From NCBI GenBank assembly GCA_947396885.1, contig OX377201.1, positions 30,853,923-30,917,922 of the forward strand: a stretch of DNA of 64,000 nucleotides, written 5' to 3'. Below, one piece after another: positions 1-10,796 of the stretch. Source of the DNA: Heligmosomoides polygyrus polygyrus (Eukaryota > Nematoda > Chromadorea > Rhabditida > Heligmosomidae). Every line of letters begins with the position of its first letter. The first letter of the stretch is position 1. A program made the position numbers and the translations under genes. Below the pieces are notes generated by a model, which was not told where the DNA came from, made no database searches, and saw nothing but the letters and a program-made list of their open reading frames with translations.

Positions 1-2179
1 CAATGAATAGGAGCGGGGAGAGCGCAGAGCCCTGGTGAACACCAACGGAGATAGGAAACTCCGCCGATGTGCCAGCTGGCGCTCGCACACTACTCTTTGG
101 ACCAGAGTAAAGTATGCGCACCCACTCAATAAGCTCTTCAGGAACACCGTGTTGTCGTAAGGCGTACCATATAACCTCACGCGGTACACGATCAAATGCT
201 TTCTCTAAGTCGAGAAAAGCTATGTGCAGCGGTTTCTGCTTTTCGCGATGTCTCTCTACCAGAAGACGAGCAGCATGTATGGCATCGATGGTGCCACTGC
301 CCGCTACGAAGCCACATTGATTGGTGGAAAGTTGGACGATATCGCGAATACGTCCATCTACAATTCGCTCGAAGATTTTCATGCTGTGCGAGAGCAAGCG
401 AATTGGACGGTAATTCGTGCAGTCCGCAGGACTGCCCTTCTTCTTCCATATCGGGATCGTCGTGCTTTCCTGCCAACTACCAGGTACCTTCTTTTCCGTA
501 ACAACCTGGTTGAAAAACTTCGTTAGCCACTCAGCAGGACTCCAGCACCTCAACTTCCATAGGTCGGCCGCTATATCATCGGGGCCCGTTGCTTTGCCTG
601 GCTTCATCTTCTTCAAAGCCGCTTCCGTCTCGTCCACAGTGATTTTCTGCACAGGACCGTGCGTAGGAGGGACGCAAGGGATGGGCGGATGGGCAAACTC
701 TTCTGTCGAAATTCTCTCGAAGTAGTCATGCCATCGTTTCATAGCCCTCTTGCGGTTCGTCAGTAGATGGCCATTCTCATCGTTGATGCCCAAGAATTTC
801 TCGATGTCCTCGGCCTGACGATGGCGTGCCTTGGCAAGTCGATAAAGATGTCGTTCACCATCGCGCGTCTCGAGTTTATCGCTGAGATCATCATAATGGA
901 CGGCTTTTGCAACGGCTACGGCCTTCTTTGCCGCTTTCTTCGCCTCCTGGTACATACGCCATTTGTCTGCAGTCTTGTCGCGCAGGAACGCGTGATATAA
1001 TTTTTTCTTCTCTCGGACTTTTTCTCTTACGTCGTTAGTCCACAGCCACGCCAGCTTCTCGATCTTGCGGCGTCCAGGCTTAGTCATGCCTAATTCAGAG
1101 CATGCAACTTGTAAAATCGTATCGGTTGCATCTTTCCATGTTTCGTCGACGGTTGTCACCGTCGGTAAACGAATACGAGAAACAAAAGCTGCAGCGTTTT
1201 CCTTCAATCGCCACCACTTGATTCTCGGTGGACCGCATCGCTCGACATGCCTCAGCCTCGGAGGGGCGAACTTAAGAGTGCATATCAGCGGACGGTGCTG
1301 TGTGGCGACAGTCTCGTACGGCACCACCTTCGCATCTGTAACCAGCTTTCGATCGCGATGCTTCACAAGGATGAAGTCGATCTGTGTCTTGGTGCTCCCG
1401 CTATAGAACGACACCAGATGGGAGTCACGCTTTCGAAATATGGTGTTCGCGATGATGAGGTTATGCGAGTCCGCATACTCAAGGATTCGCTCACCATCAG
1501 CGTTACGTGCTCCATATCCGAAACCGCCGTGACAGCTGCGACCATCTTTCGCAGTCCCCACATGACCGTTGAGGTCACCTGCGATAACGACAGCGTCTTC
1601 TGACGGTACCTCTGCTGTCTTTTCATCAAGCAGGGTCCAAAACTCATCCTTGGCTCTCTCAGAGCAGCCTGCCTGCGGAGCGTATGCAGAGAAGAAATGA
1701 TACATACGCTGTTCAGCAGCGACTACGACCTTCATCAAGCGGTCATTAAAACGTTCCACGCTTATAATCGCGTCTCGGAAACGTTCGGAGACGATTACAC
1801 CAACTCCGCTGGTGGTCCTGGGACTGCCGCACAGAATGGCCTTGAAGCCTCGGCCTATGTCCCTCGACTTACAATAGGACCACCTCGTCTCCTGTACCGC
1901 ACATAAGTCGATTCGTCTTCGCTCCAGTGCTTCTGCCAACTCGCACGAGCGGCCCGTCAACGTACTCACATTCAGCGTAGCTACGCGGGTCTTGCCTACG
2001 TTACGGGACTTTCGGACTAGCTCAGTTTCCCTCCGATGCCGTCCTCGCATCAGGGACCCTCGCATACTTCTCACACTCGCCGGGCTCTGCGAGTGCGCGT
2101 CGGCTCCCGCGGACGCCGTAGCATTATCTCGATACTCACTTAACGTCATCAACCATGTGATGTGACATGGGATCTCCAT
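1..2179 (-). CDS. RTE-type non-LTR retrotransposon ORF: AP endonuclease plus reverse transcriptase, open, 3' part off left edge
   Basis: Reading the minus strand from an ATG at 2177-2179, I find no stop to the window edge (726 codons visible); the frame is also open upstream to a stop near 2227. The N-terminal ~300 residues carry the APE-type endonuclease signature: QET around residue 97, GDLNGHVG at about 201, QIDFILV with Asp268, and the HRPL histidine at about 295. The RT domain follows, with NYRPI, AFLDLEKAFDRVP (first catalytic Asp about 657) and HQGSALSPLLF. The order EN-RT and these motif spellings are typical of the RTE clade. The product would nick target DNA and copy its RNA into the break. 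The RT FADD/YADD motif lies outside the window. The stretch is clearly richer in G+C than the neighbouring introns. It sits upstream of, and opposite to, the CDF exons, probably inside an intron of that gene. Confidence 0.93.
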   Translation of the reverse strand, partial: MEIPCHITWLMTLSEYRDNATASAGADAHSQSPASVRSMRGSLMRGRHRRETELVRKSRNVGKTRVATLNVSTLTGRSCELAEALERRRIDLCAVQETRWSYCKSRDIGRGFKAILCGSPRTTSGVGVIVSERFRDAIISVERFNDRLMKVVVAAEQRMYHFFSAYAPQAGCSERAKDEFWTLLDEKTAEVPSEDAVVIAGDLNGHVGTAKDGRSCHGGFGYGARNADGERILEYADSHNLIIANTIFRKRDSHLVSFYSGSTKTQIDFILVKHRDRKLVTDAKVVPYETVATQHRPLICTLKFAPPRLRHVERCGPPRIKWWRLKENAAAFVSRIRLPTVTTVDETWKDATDTILQVACSELGMTKPGRRKIEKLAWLWTNDVREKVREKKKLYHAFLRDKTADKWRMYQEAKKAAKKAVAVAKAVHYDDLSDKLETRDGERHLYRLAKARHRQAEDIEKFLGINDENGHLLTNRKRAMKRWHDYFERISTEEFAHPPIPCVPPTHGPVQKITVDETEAALKKMKPGKATGPDDIAADLWKLRCWSPAEWLTKFFNQVVTEKKVPGSWQESTTIPIWKKKGSPADCTNYRPIRLLSHSMKIFERIVDGRIRDIVQLSTNQCGFVAGSGTIDAIHAARLLVERHREKQKPLHIAFLDLEKAFDRVPREVIWYALRQHGVPEELIEWVRILYSGPKSSVRAPAGTSAEFPISVGVHQGSALSPLLFI

Positions 2180-3004
2180 AGGCCGGCCTGTCACTAGGGC
2201 CTGTCGCCTGTACTCGAATGTCCGTGATTAGCTTAGCTCGCAGAAGCGAACAGTTTCCAGTGGCACCACGTGGAGGAACGGACATCGCCACCTGTGCATC
2301 AATCTAACCATAAGGGATATTTTGGAGTGGCGTTCTACCCCCGCCCTTTAAACAGAGGCGTTGCAAATGTCTGCGTCTCCACTATCTTACAAGGCAGCCA
2401 CTGGACTCTCGAGCAAGCCCCCAGGGGGACGAGGGGCTAGAACGCTCGTCCCCCAGAATTAGGTGAACACGAAGGGACACAAAACTTGGTTGACCATAGC
2501 GGGACCCGAAACCTGCATTCTTTTGGGCTGCACGAAACAAGCCTCCTGCAACTGAACAATACTCGCCCAAGATAAAGCGTACCCACGGAATATTTCTTCA
2601 GTATCGAGCCTTAAGCTGTGTTGATCAGCGGCCCACTGCACCACTCCAGAATTCGTTATCCTTACCATTATATTGAAGAATTAGTGAAAATTCGAAGGAT
2701 TTGCTGGCATATCGTTTAATCGACTAAATAAGATGTGCAACTGCGTCGAAGTTGATGAAGCTCCTGATTTGGTTGATTGTAGAACCTGCGAAAAACTCCA
2801 ATGAACAGCACAGAAGGCGAAGCTTTGTTGGGAAGCGAACAATATGGTGAAAGAAGGGCCACACATCTTGGTCCTGTGGGCTGGACTAGGAAGGCTCTGA
2901 TCTGATTCCAGCGAACTACATCCTTTGTTTTGCGTTTTTCTGAAGGCAACACTTCAGGCATAATTCATGCAGTGAGCAGACGCTGCAGTCCGCTAACTGC
3001 CGCC
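2180..3004. other. RTE 5' leader and unassigned sequence
   Basis: 2180 to about 2350 is probably the 5' leader of the RTE element: it is G+C-rich and continues the same base composition. From about 2400 to 3004 I see only short chance frames and no recognisable exon or repeat boundary. Confidence 0.4.
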
Positions 3005-3185
3005 TCTCGTGGGCTTGGGTTTTGTCCAGGCTGACCATGGCTTCCATCCCTTCAGTGTCAGTAATATAGTACCAATTGTCTTGAAAACTGGGTTGTCAAC
3101 CGCTTGGCCACCGCGATTCGCTATGTAGGACAAATGCGCATCGCATCCACGATAAGAAGAAGAAGTAGAGTATGTTGTGAGTTCC
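3005..3185 (+). repeat. Degenerate copy of tRNA-derived SINE (body and 3' part)
   Basis: It matches the body of the better copy at 6372-6655: the 'gcttccatcccttc' segment, the 'gtaccaatt' segment, 'cttggccaccgc', 'caaatgcgcatcgc' and a final 'agaagtagagtatg'. The tRNA-like head is lost and many substitutions are present. Confidence 0.6.
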
Positions 3186-3224
3186 TCATAGGGAACGATC
3201 AACGTCGATCTTTATACTATTATA

Positions 3225-4131
3225 TTAGGTTGGCGAAAAGGTCTTCCACCAAAAATCCTGAAAATTTTCAAGATTTATCAGGAACTTCAAGAACTGTTTG
3301 GTGCCACGTAGTTGTAGCACAAACATTCTAGAATATTTCGCATACGTGACAATTTGCTTCTGAGTGCATATAAATACTACGCTTGCAGTGAAGACTGACT
3401 GACTCCGTGACTCGGACAAGGCCAGCGCCTGACTAGAGCTCAGTTTCTCCCTGTTCGTTTTCGGAATAAGGACTTTCTCGAGAATGTCGTCATGGGAGAT
3501 GAATCCTGGGTCTCTCTCCTTAACCATACTCGGAAGGCCCAGTGGCTCCCTCAAGGAGAACCACAACCTTAAGGCGGACATCCATATGAAGAAGGTAATG
3601 CTGTGCTGTTGATGAGATTCTCGAACGCTCTATCGTGCGCTTCCTGACGACGGCACCGCAGTAACAGCGAACATCTACGCTACACAGCTGCAGAAGCTGA
3701 GCGAGACCATGTCCCGCAAACGGCGGAGGCGGAGGGATATTTACCCTGTTCACGACAATGCTCGCCTCCCCCCCCCCACATTGCAAAGTCGTCTCGCTAT
3801 AGAAGCTGCAGGGGCTTAGGTGGGAGGTGCTGCCCCACCCACCGTATTCGCCAGATCCTGCGCTAACGACTACCACCTCTTTCAAGGTGTCAAGCAACAT
3901 CTAAGGGATAGGTGCTTCAACGACCGAACTGAACTGGAATCCGAGGAGGAGCACTTCTTCAAGTCACAGCTGACTTCATTCTGGAAGAAAGGATTTCATG
4001 ATCTTTCCGTCAGATGGCAGAAGGTTGTAGATGTAAATGGTAACTACTTTGTAAATTGAGGTCGTTCACAAAAGAAACAATAAAATTTTGAAAAAATTAC
4101 GCTGTGGTGCCAGACTTTTTCACCCACCTAA
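3225..4131 (+). mobile_element. Short (~0.9 kb) mariner element, decayed transposase, heat-shock-type promoter
   Basis: The ends are inverted copies beginning TTAGGTTGGCGAAAAGG and TTAGGTGGGTGAAAAAG, flanked by TA. The plus strand keeps mariner transposase pieces: GDESW near 3498, an HDNA piece near 3755, and a C-terminal stretch at 3870-4059 ending RWQKVVDVNGNYFVN before a stop. Several frameshifts break the frame. The whole N-terminal helix-turn-helix region is missing. In its place 3225-3410 holds a TTCAAGAA dyad (3286-3293), three contiguous heat-shock pentamers (3325-3339) and TATAAATA (3369-3376). The right end is only 31 bases before the acceptor of the next CDF exon. Confidence 0.85.
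3285..3376 (+). promoter_or_regulatory. Heat-shock-element cluster plus TATA box inside the short mariner
   Basis: A TTCAAGAA dyad at 3286-3293 is followed by pentamers aTTCt-aGAAt-aTTTc at 3325-3339 (the last imperfect), then TATAAATA at 3369-3376, 30 bases downstream. Alternating nTTCn/nGAAn pentamers upstream of a TATA box are the known layout of HSF-driven hsp promoters. Function here is inferred. Confidence 0.5.
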
Positions 4132-4162
4132 TATAATACAATAATTCGTAATCGCACTTTAG

Positions 4163-7100
4163 ATCGCTCCAGAAATGAATGCTATGATACTGTCAATCAT
4201 GCTGGTTGGATCTTTTCTGAAGACCGTCCTTATGGTTGTCTGCTACAGAAGAGGGTCTCCATCTTCAAAGGTGGGTTACTGGCTACTGGAAAAAATTTGC
4301 CGCCTGGTAGAGAAACGAAAAACTTCAGGTGCTGGCGATGGATATGCGAAATGATGTGGCTACCTCGCTAGTCGCTATTGTGTGTGCCACGGTAGGAACC
4401 ATCTACTGGCCTTATGCGGATCCGGTTGGAGGCATCATTGTTTGGTGGGGCATTTTTTGCAGCAGCCATTTCGATTTTTTTATTCATCAATTAGTTGGGC
4501 TAGTACAACGATTGGCTTGTATTTCCCTCTTAAATCATTAATTTTAAGAGTAGTCACATCGAAGACTGGAATGATGACCTGCATATCACTACCTTTTACA
4601 ACAACAACAACAGATTTAGGCTACTTTCGGCTATAAATCACCTAAGTAATCCGAGCATTCGTTTCGAATTTTTTTTTGTTAAGAAGTCATCAGGCTCCCT
4701 GACAATATGCAAAAATCCTTGCTTTCTTAGGCTGTTCAAAGGTATGTGACATTTCAGTAGGTTCATTTGAAGCTCTCTTCCACAGATAATAAATCTTATG
4801 AAAGTAGGAGGTGGAATAACAAACAAACCACAGTGTCTCCTCCCAGACAGGGTGTCTCAAAAAAATGTATTCACTGTTTGAAAGGTAATAACTTTACTCA
4901 CACGTAACCTACTGAAAATTCTAAAGGCCCTTAAAAGGCTTAGAAAAATAGAAATATTTATATGAGCGATATGGATTGCGCCATGCACTCGCCTGAGATT
5001 TGCCATTTTACACTCGATTGATTGCGGTTCGCTTGAATACTTGTTATCATTTCTCGGCAAAGTGACCTTACTGAATGATTCTTGTTTTTTTAGGCTTTCA
5101 AACTTAAAAACACACTACGGCTGTTCAAAATTGCAGGGTATCCAAAAAATGTAGATACTGTTTGAAAAGTTCTAATCTTGCTGCTAGCGATGCTTTTGAA
5201 GATGTTTGAGGCCCATATAAAAGCACGGGGTAACGAGAGTTTTGCGGCGTGTAAATAGTCCACCTTGCGCCACGCCCTCGCTTGAAACCTTGCATTTCAG
5301 GCGTGGATATGCCGCAACCTCCTCGATTGATTGTGCGTGTACTGAATGCTTGGCACAATCTTGCTATTCATTGAGCACATAAAGTTGCACCGTGCTTCCT
5401 TTAACATTCAGAACTTGGAAATTACGTGAAAGACATGTGACATGCGAGTTTATTGGTTGCACAATTTAAATGTGAGCAGGAGCCCATTATCCAAGACGAA
5501 TTCTGTTGAGTAATGAAGCAACAATCAAGCTGAATGGAAAGGTTAACCGGCGTAATTGCAGCTACTGGGCAACGAAGAACGTTAAAAAAAGCACAGCGCA
5601 GGTTAATATGGTCAAGTTGCAACAAGATTGTAACAAGCATTCAGCTCATGCACAATCAATCGAGTCCGAAATGCAAGGTTTAGGGAGAGGGCGTGGCGCA
5701 ATCTAGACTATTTACACGTCGCAGAACGCTCGTTATTCTATGGTTCTCAAACATTACATTGATACAGTCACTTCGCCGAGAAAATCTAGCAAGTATTCAA
5801 GCGAAACGCAATCAACCGAGTGTAAAATGCCAAATTTCAGGCGAGTGCATGGCGCAATCCATACCGCCCACATGTCAAATATTTCTATTTTTCTGAGCTT
5901 TTGTATGAGCGGTATGAATTGCGCCATGCACCTTCATGTTTATCAGTACCTTTATTGCGAGCAAAGTTATCACCTTTCAAACAGTGTACTTATTTTGAGA
6001 CGCTCTGTATGTACAGGCTACAGGTGACACATGGAACTAATTCAAAGAGTGCTTTTTATCCAATCCACTAATGCTTGCAATTAAAGGCTTCCGGAAAAAG
6101 TGGAAGAGACACCTGTCTGTTGCTGGATGAAACAAAATCACAACTTTTCTTTAATTAAGGACTCAAAAGATATGAAGTCGACGCGAGTTGAATATACAGT
6201 GATTTCAGTGGCTTGATAGCTGCGTCATGGCTCCACCACGCTCTCGAGCATGTACCACGTCTCGTAGGTGTTCGAGCTGAAAAGGCTTATCTCAGTCGGA
6301 TCCTGAAGGTCGCTATCGAACACGATGACAGAATACGGTAACAGTTTTTCATGCATAATATTATGCGTCAGGAGCGTGTAGCGCAGTCAGAGGAGGTGCC
6401 GGCTGTCGCGTGCACCCGATACCAGGTTCCAGGTTCGGATTTCCCGCCAAGGGCAACCAGGCCTTCCATCCCTCCGGGTCGGTGAATTGGTACCGGAGTT
6501 GGCTGAGAGGATAAAGCGCTGACTTGTTCATCGGCTGGCCACCACAAGTCATTGTATGGCCAAATACGCATTGATGTCGACTCCAGGACATCCCGTAGAA
6601 GTGGAATGCGCTGGCGCATCCCAAAAGGATTGAGTAACGCCGTCCTTTATCCTTATTTTTTATTATTTTAAGATGATGGAGGATGACGCAGTCGATTCCT
6701 CATTTTCATATAGGACGATACCAAATAATGGCCGGTTTAAAGCAACTGCTTTGAAATACTATAACTCGCTCTAAAGGAAAGCTTTTCACTCATATAACCA
6801 CAAAAACATTTAGCATGTTTTGGTAAACGAAAATCTAATTAAGGTGTTCCAGTAGCGTAAGTTTCTGGACTCCTGGAGGCGACGAAATCATCACATGCCT
6901 TTTTGGCATCGTCTTGGCTTCGGAAGCATCTCTATCGCAGGAAAATGCAGTTGCTTGAAGAAGTGATAGTTTGTAGGAAAATGGTCTAACAGGAAAAGAT
7001 AGGAGATAGGGGTAAGGTGAAGCATAGTCAAAAGTTTCATATTACAACTAAATCGGCTCGTTTGTTGTCATAAATGGAACGTGCAATCGGGCACTGTCAT

Positions 7101-9602
7101 GGAGCAGGACATCGAGTAGGATAACGCCTTTTTTGATTAGTGCTGGGTAAATTCAATGCAAGACTGCATTCGTTTAAAATTTATTTGATTACCAATGACA
7201 AGGGTAGCAGGCGCAAAGGCGATCATTTTTTGCACTAACCTAAAACACAATATTCTCTTACTTATTTATTTTTACTTAAGGTAGACGTCAGAGAAAAACA
7301 CAATCACTCAACACAACAAAATAATAACATAAAAGTTGATACCCAGCGAAAAGTAGAGTAACAAGGAGGGATTAAATCTACTGCTCTATTCAAAGATAGG
7401 AATAAAGAGCCTGCTCTGCAAGTACATAAATGAGTTGGGCTTCAGGCTCGTTTCTGTAGTGTTATAGGTGATTTTCACGGAGCTACATACCTCTAGTTCC
7501 TGAGAATGGAAGTTTTCATTTCATTTCATTGAAACATGTGGTACAAGCACATGTAAAGCGATCAGCGTGAGCGCGCTCACCATCGCACCGAGAAAAAGCA
7601 TCGATGAAATCAATTAGAAAACGAACAAAACAAAGGAATGAATCAACCAAATAGCGGAAAATAGAAAACTTAAGAAAGGCAAGAAAGCTCTGCGCAAAAC
7701 GATAAGAAAGGACTATCGAAAACCGCTACGGAAAGCAAAGGGAAACAAGATTTAGTAACTAAGAGTTACTGGGGAGATTCAGAGGTATTTTTCTAAAATC
7801 CTTTTAAAAGCCGCAACGCTTGTAGGTATAGCAAAACGTTTACTTAACTTGGCGTATTCCGCGCCGGCTCGACAGACAAAGTAGTTGGAGCGGACTGAAC
7901 TCCGGGCCCGAGGAACCCGAAGCTTTACAGCAGCACCCCTCGTTATGGAATCACTCGTCACGAAAAATCTACGTCCACTCAGATGGACAAGACCGTGCAG
8001 CGCTTTGTAAACCATAATAAGATCGAACTTCTTCCGCCGTGTGGATAGAGGTTCCAAACCTAACTGCAAATTCCGCTCATCATGGTTCGGAATAGAACGG
8101 TAGTTTATATGCCTTGACCTGAAGAAAAGTTTTCTAGTGAAGCTGTTCTGGACCCGTTCCAAGGCGTTAATATTTTTGATCTTATTTGGACTAAAGACAG
8201 GAGTGCCATACCCTAATTGAATTTATAAGTGATGGGATCCCCTTGGTGTAGATGTTGAAGAGAACCGGCGAGAGGACAGATCCCTGAGGGACACCACTAC
8301 ATGCAATTTTGGCAGAAGACAAATGGCCCCTGTAGTTGACCCTGAACACACGCTGACATAAAAAGGCTTCTAGCCATTTCACTATCCTATAATGAAGCCC
8401 CACAGCAGACAGCTGCTCCAAAAGTTTGTCATGAGGAACCTTATCAAAGGCTTTCTCAAAGTCGAAATAGATAACGTCGATTCCGTGACCAGATTCAATC
8501 AAACTAGTCCAGTCATTTAAAGCAACTAGCATTTGGGCGGTAGTCGAGCCTCCTTTACGAAACCCAAATTGCTCAGGCGGAATTATGGAATTGTTATCTA
8601 AGTGGGAGACTATTACTTCTTTGAGCATCTTCTCGAAAAGGCGCGCCAAGACAGAGGTGATACTAATAGGCCGGTAATTCCGTGGATTGCTGAAAGGGGC
8701 CTTTTTGGGCAGAGGAATAACGAAGGCCTCCTTCCACTTTCTGGGTACCTCTCCTCGCATTAGACTTAGATTGAAGATAATTTGAAGCGGGGTCACGATT
8801 TCTCCAGCGACCTTTTGGAAGAAGAACAACGGTATGCCGTCGGGCGTGGCGGAGAAGGATTTAGGCCAAGCAAGAAGGCGCTTCAAAATAGCTTCTTCAT
8901 GAAACCAGAAGGAGTCCTGCATTTGGGGACAGGATGGGAGAGAGCTCTGAATGAGTGCTTGCGGCGAACCTTGGTCGTTCCGTGACTGTTGGAATACAGC
9001 CTCAAAAGTGCGGGCTAATTCCTCGAAGTCGATAAAATTTTGAGCTGTTCGTTTTTAACATCCCTCTCAGAATTTTAGAAACAGCACAGAGTCCTTGGCT
9101 TGTTGCACTCGTTGCACTCTCAAAGTGCGACCTGCGATAGCGGGAGCGATTAAAGGCGATGCTCATGTTTTTCTCCTATGTATTTTATTCAACCCTGAAT
9201 ATATATTGTTCCAGAGGCATCAATCATGTTATGGTCTACCATATTGGTATACAGGCGGCAGTAGAGCTGAATCTCGTTGTGGATGAGGATCTTCCTTTGA
9301 AGGTATGCGCTCTGTGCTTCGAACACTACGATATTTATCAAAAACTGAATGAAATGCTGGAAGCAGCATTCGGGTGTCATCTAGCCTTGCCTGTTCTAGT
9401 CAAACCGTCAGGTTGGAGAGTGATTCGATCACTCTTATCACGTATAGCAGAGAGAGAGAGTTCTTTTTTAATAATACAACTGAATATTCAAGAATTTCAG
9501 ATCACTCGTGACATCTCCCATTCGTTAGAGAAAAAGTTGCTCAAGTTGGACTTCGTGGAGCGAGCCGATGTTCATTGCGACTACGACTGCGTTAGAGTTT
9601 AG
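4163..9602 (+). CDS. CDF-family metal transporter, upstream paralogue (last five exons; 5' part off window)
   Basis: Five plus-strand exons: 4163-4270, 4329-4444, 6209-6337, 9215-9302 and 9501-9602 (TAG stop at the end). All have AG acceptors and GT donors, and their lengths (108, 116, 129, 88, 102) equal those of exons 6-10 of the paralogue at 22051-54843. They encode TM4 (starting IAPEMN), TM5 with the metal-site motif DMRND, TM6 (YADPVGGIIVCGLIAASW) and the cytoplasmic domain ending VHCDYDCVRV. CDF proteins export divalent cations from the cytosol in exchange for protons; the DxxxD in TM5 is typical of the Mn/Fe-type subgroup. I see no counterpart of exons 1-5 in 1-4162, so they should lie to the left. 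No stops interrupt the visible exons, so the copy may be functional. Its C-terminal exon matches 26 of 33 residues of the paralogue. Introns hold a foldback element, a SINE and a CR1-like LINE. Confidence 0.88.
4847..6008. mobile_element. Nested foldback (long inverted repeat) DNA element
   Basis: The ends are inverted copies: ACAGGGTGTCTCAAAAA at the left, and ACAGAGCGTCTCAAAAT read on the minus strand from 6008. Both continue into 'cactgtttgaaaggt.ataactt'. A second, inner pair of inverted arms (about 5133-5400 and 5645-5765) contains related sequence ('aatgcaaggtt', 'gtgtaaatagt', 'gcgccacgccctc'). No transposase frame is seen, so it is non-autonomous. It lies in an intron of the upstream CDF gene. 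Confidence 0.75.
6372..6655 (+). repeat. tRNA-derived SINE, best plus-strand copy
   Basis: It begins with a tRNA-like head: TAGCGCAGTCAG resembles a pol III A box and GGTTCGGATTTC a B box about 53 bases further on. Next comes a ~200-base body ('ggccttccatccctccggg', 'gaattggtacc', 'gctggccacca', 'caaatacgcatt', 'gaatgcgctggcgcatcc'), then a 3' end 'gtaacgccgtcctttatcc'. It starts 35 bases after the exon ending at 6337. Confidence 0.8.
7779..8162 (-). pseudogene. CR1-like reverse transcriptase, C-terminal fragment
   Basis: The frame starts ERVQNSFTRKLFF and contains RSIPNHDERNLQLGLEPLSTRR and PRARSSVRSNYFVCR, the usual C-terminal region of jockey/CR1-like RTs. It ends at a stop near 7779. It is the remainder of the element whose RT half is at 8191-9037. 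Confidence 0.8.
8191..9037 (-). pseudogene. CR1-like reverse transcriptase, N-terminal half of RT domain
   Basis: About 280 codons are open on the minus strand. Visible motifs are ATPDGIP, PKKAPFSNPRNYRPISITS, EQFGFRKGGSTTAQ, YFDFEKAFDKVPHDKL and PQGSVLSPVLFNIY. Downstream the frame is lost at a deletion, removing the metal-binding FADD box, so it cannot encode an active enzyme. Confidence 0.88.
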
Positions 9603-10574
9603 ATAATTCAGTCATATGTACATATTATGTGTAAAAAAATTGTAAATACTATTACTGTATAGAAATAATTAACAAACGTCGATTACATCGAAGGAGTAAA
9701 TAGAATTCCGCTCGACACGACTTTTTTGTTTTTTTCACTGGTCGCTTACTACAGTTCAACTATGCTCTACCCAAAGAGGGTGTCGTTTTGGGGGAAACCT
9801 GACGTAACGAAGGCTCTCGTTTCCAGTCGATTAGATTCGAAGTTCGGATACCATCCAGCCTAACCAAGCCGTCTATATCTCCTATGTCACTAAAGTGGCA
9901 GCAAAGATCTGGGAAGGACAAGTCCTGACTTGCCCATCGGATGGCCAAAGTGTTGAACGAATCAAATTCAGGCTTCTACGAGATCACGTTGATATGAAGT
10001 TGTAATTGTAGTAAAAGCATCTAACAAAGAGCTTTGACTGATTCTGCTCTCTTTTTCACAGAGTTCATCCTTCGCGTTCAGCGAAAATTCCACGATAAAT
10101 TAAGTATTAGAAGTTGAGTACATTTTCAAGAACGTAATATGAGAACTTCAGAAAAAATGGCTCATAGTTTGAGTGGTGTTGAAAAATTTTCAGACAAAAG
10201 CTCAAAAAGGGGAATCAGGTTCTCGATCGCCTTCGAAAGTTAATAAACGTAATTGGATCCAAATCGTTCGAATTTGGCTTATGTATCCAGTTACATCCAC
10301 CGGAAGGGCTGATTCGCCCATGTAAGCTGAGCAGGAGAGGGGAGTGAGGCATAGTACACACCACTGTCGCCGACCGGTCTTTCTACAGGTCACAATGAGA
10401 CATACGGCAGTGAAAAAGGGAATTGGTCGTAACGGTAAGGCACACATACTCACTCATCACAGGATTTCTTGCAAAAGTCCAAGTTGCCTATAACGCTTTG
10501 CTCGCAGAAATATCTTTCTTAACCACCAAAATTGTACATTTCACTTCGTAATCATCGCCGTATGTGCATCAATC
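9603..10574. other. 3' flank of upstream CDF gene and intergenic sequence with SINE traces
   Basis: A/T-rich sequence follows the stop. 9830-9965 resembles the SINE body in plus orientation ('cgaagttcggatacca', 'gacttgcccatcggatggcc') but is heavily diverged. 10200-10460 may hold another trace. I see no exon. Confidence 0.35.
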
Positions 10575-10796
10575 CTATGTTTCCCAAGCGAAGCGGAGTA
10601 ATTCGCGTCGCTTTTCATGTGGATGTTCCCTTAGACGTATTTGTAGTGCCCTTCCCGTTCCATCGATATATTTTACATTACATGCCAGACACTCATCATC
10701 ATTTTCATTAGCGTCTGCCCCGCTTGGTGGCGGGGTCCGCTCTTCTGGTGTGGCGGCGCCGATTCTCCCGATCAGATGCTTGATCAGGATGCACAC
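10575..10796 (-). pseudogene. Penelope-like element GIY-YIG endonuclease fragment
   Basis: The minus-strand frame contains CLACNVKYIDGTGRALQIR followed by LREHPHEKRREL. This resembles the C..C...YIGETGR.L..R..EH core of the GIY-YIG endonuclease at the C-terminus of Penelope-like retroelements (here IDGT for IGET). Nothing upstream resembles the RT, so it is a decayed fragment. Confidence 0.6.

Larger units (their letters stand above)
7255..9050 (-). mobile_element. CR1-like LINE, 5'-truncated and internally deleted
   Basis: A minus-strand RT frame (9037 down to about 8191) shows NYRPISITSV, DFEKAFDKVPHDKL and SGVPQGSVLSPVLF. The frame is then lost just before the expected FADD motif. A second frame, 8162-7779, begins ALERVQNSFTRKLFF, the C-terminal region of CR1-like RTs, so the segment holding the catalytic Asp pair is deleted. 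A short A/T-rich 'ttatttattttta' near 7260 is probably its 3' tail. It lies antisense in the intron between the CDF exons at 6337 and 9215. Confidence 0.85.

Noticed and set aside
192..526. Overlapping 94-118-codon frames in the first 1.6 kb
   Set aside because: They are shadows of the long RTE frame, which carries all the recognisable motifs.
6372..6460. Functional tRNA gene
   Set aside because: Only the A and B box motifs are tRNA-like. The acceptor and anticodon stems do not pair, and the segment is repeated as the head of a SINE.
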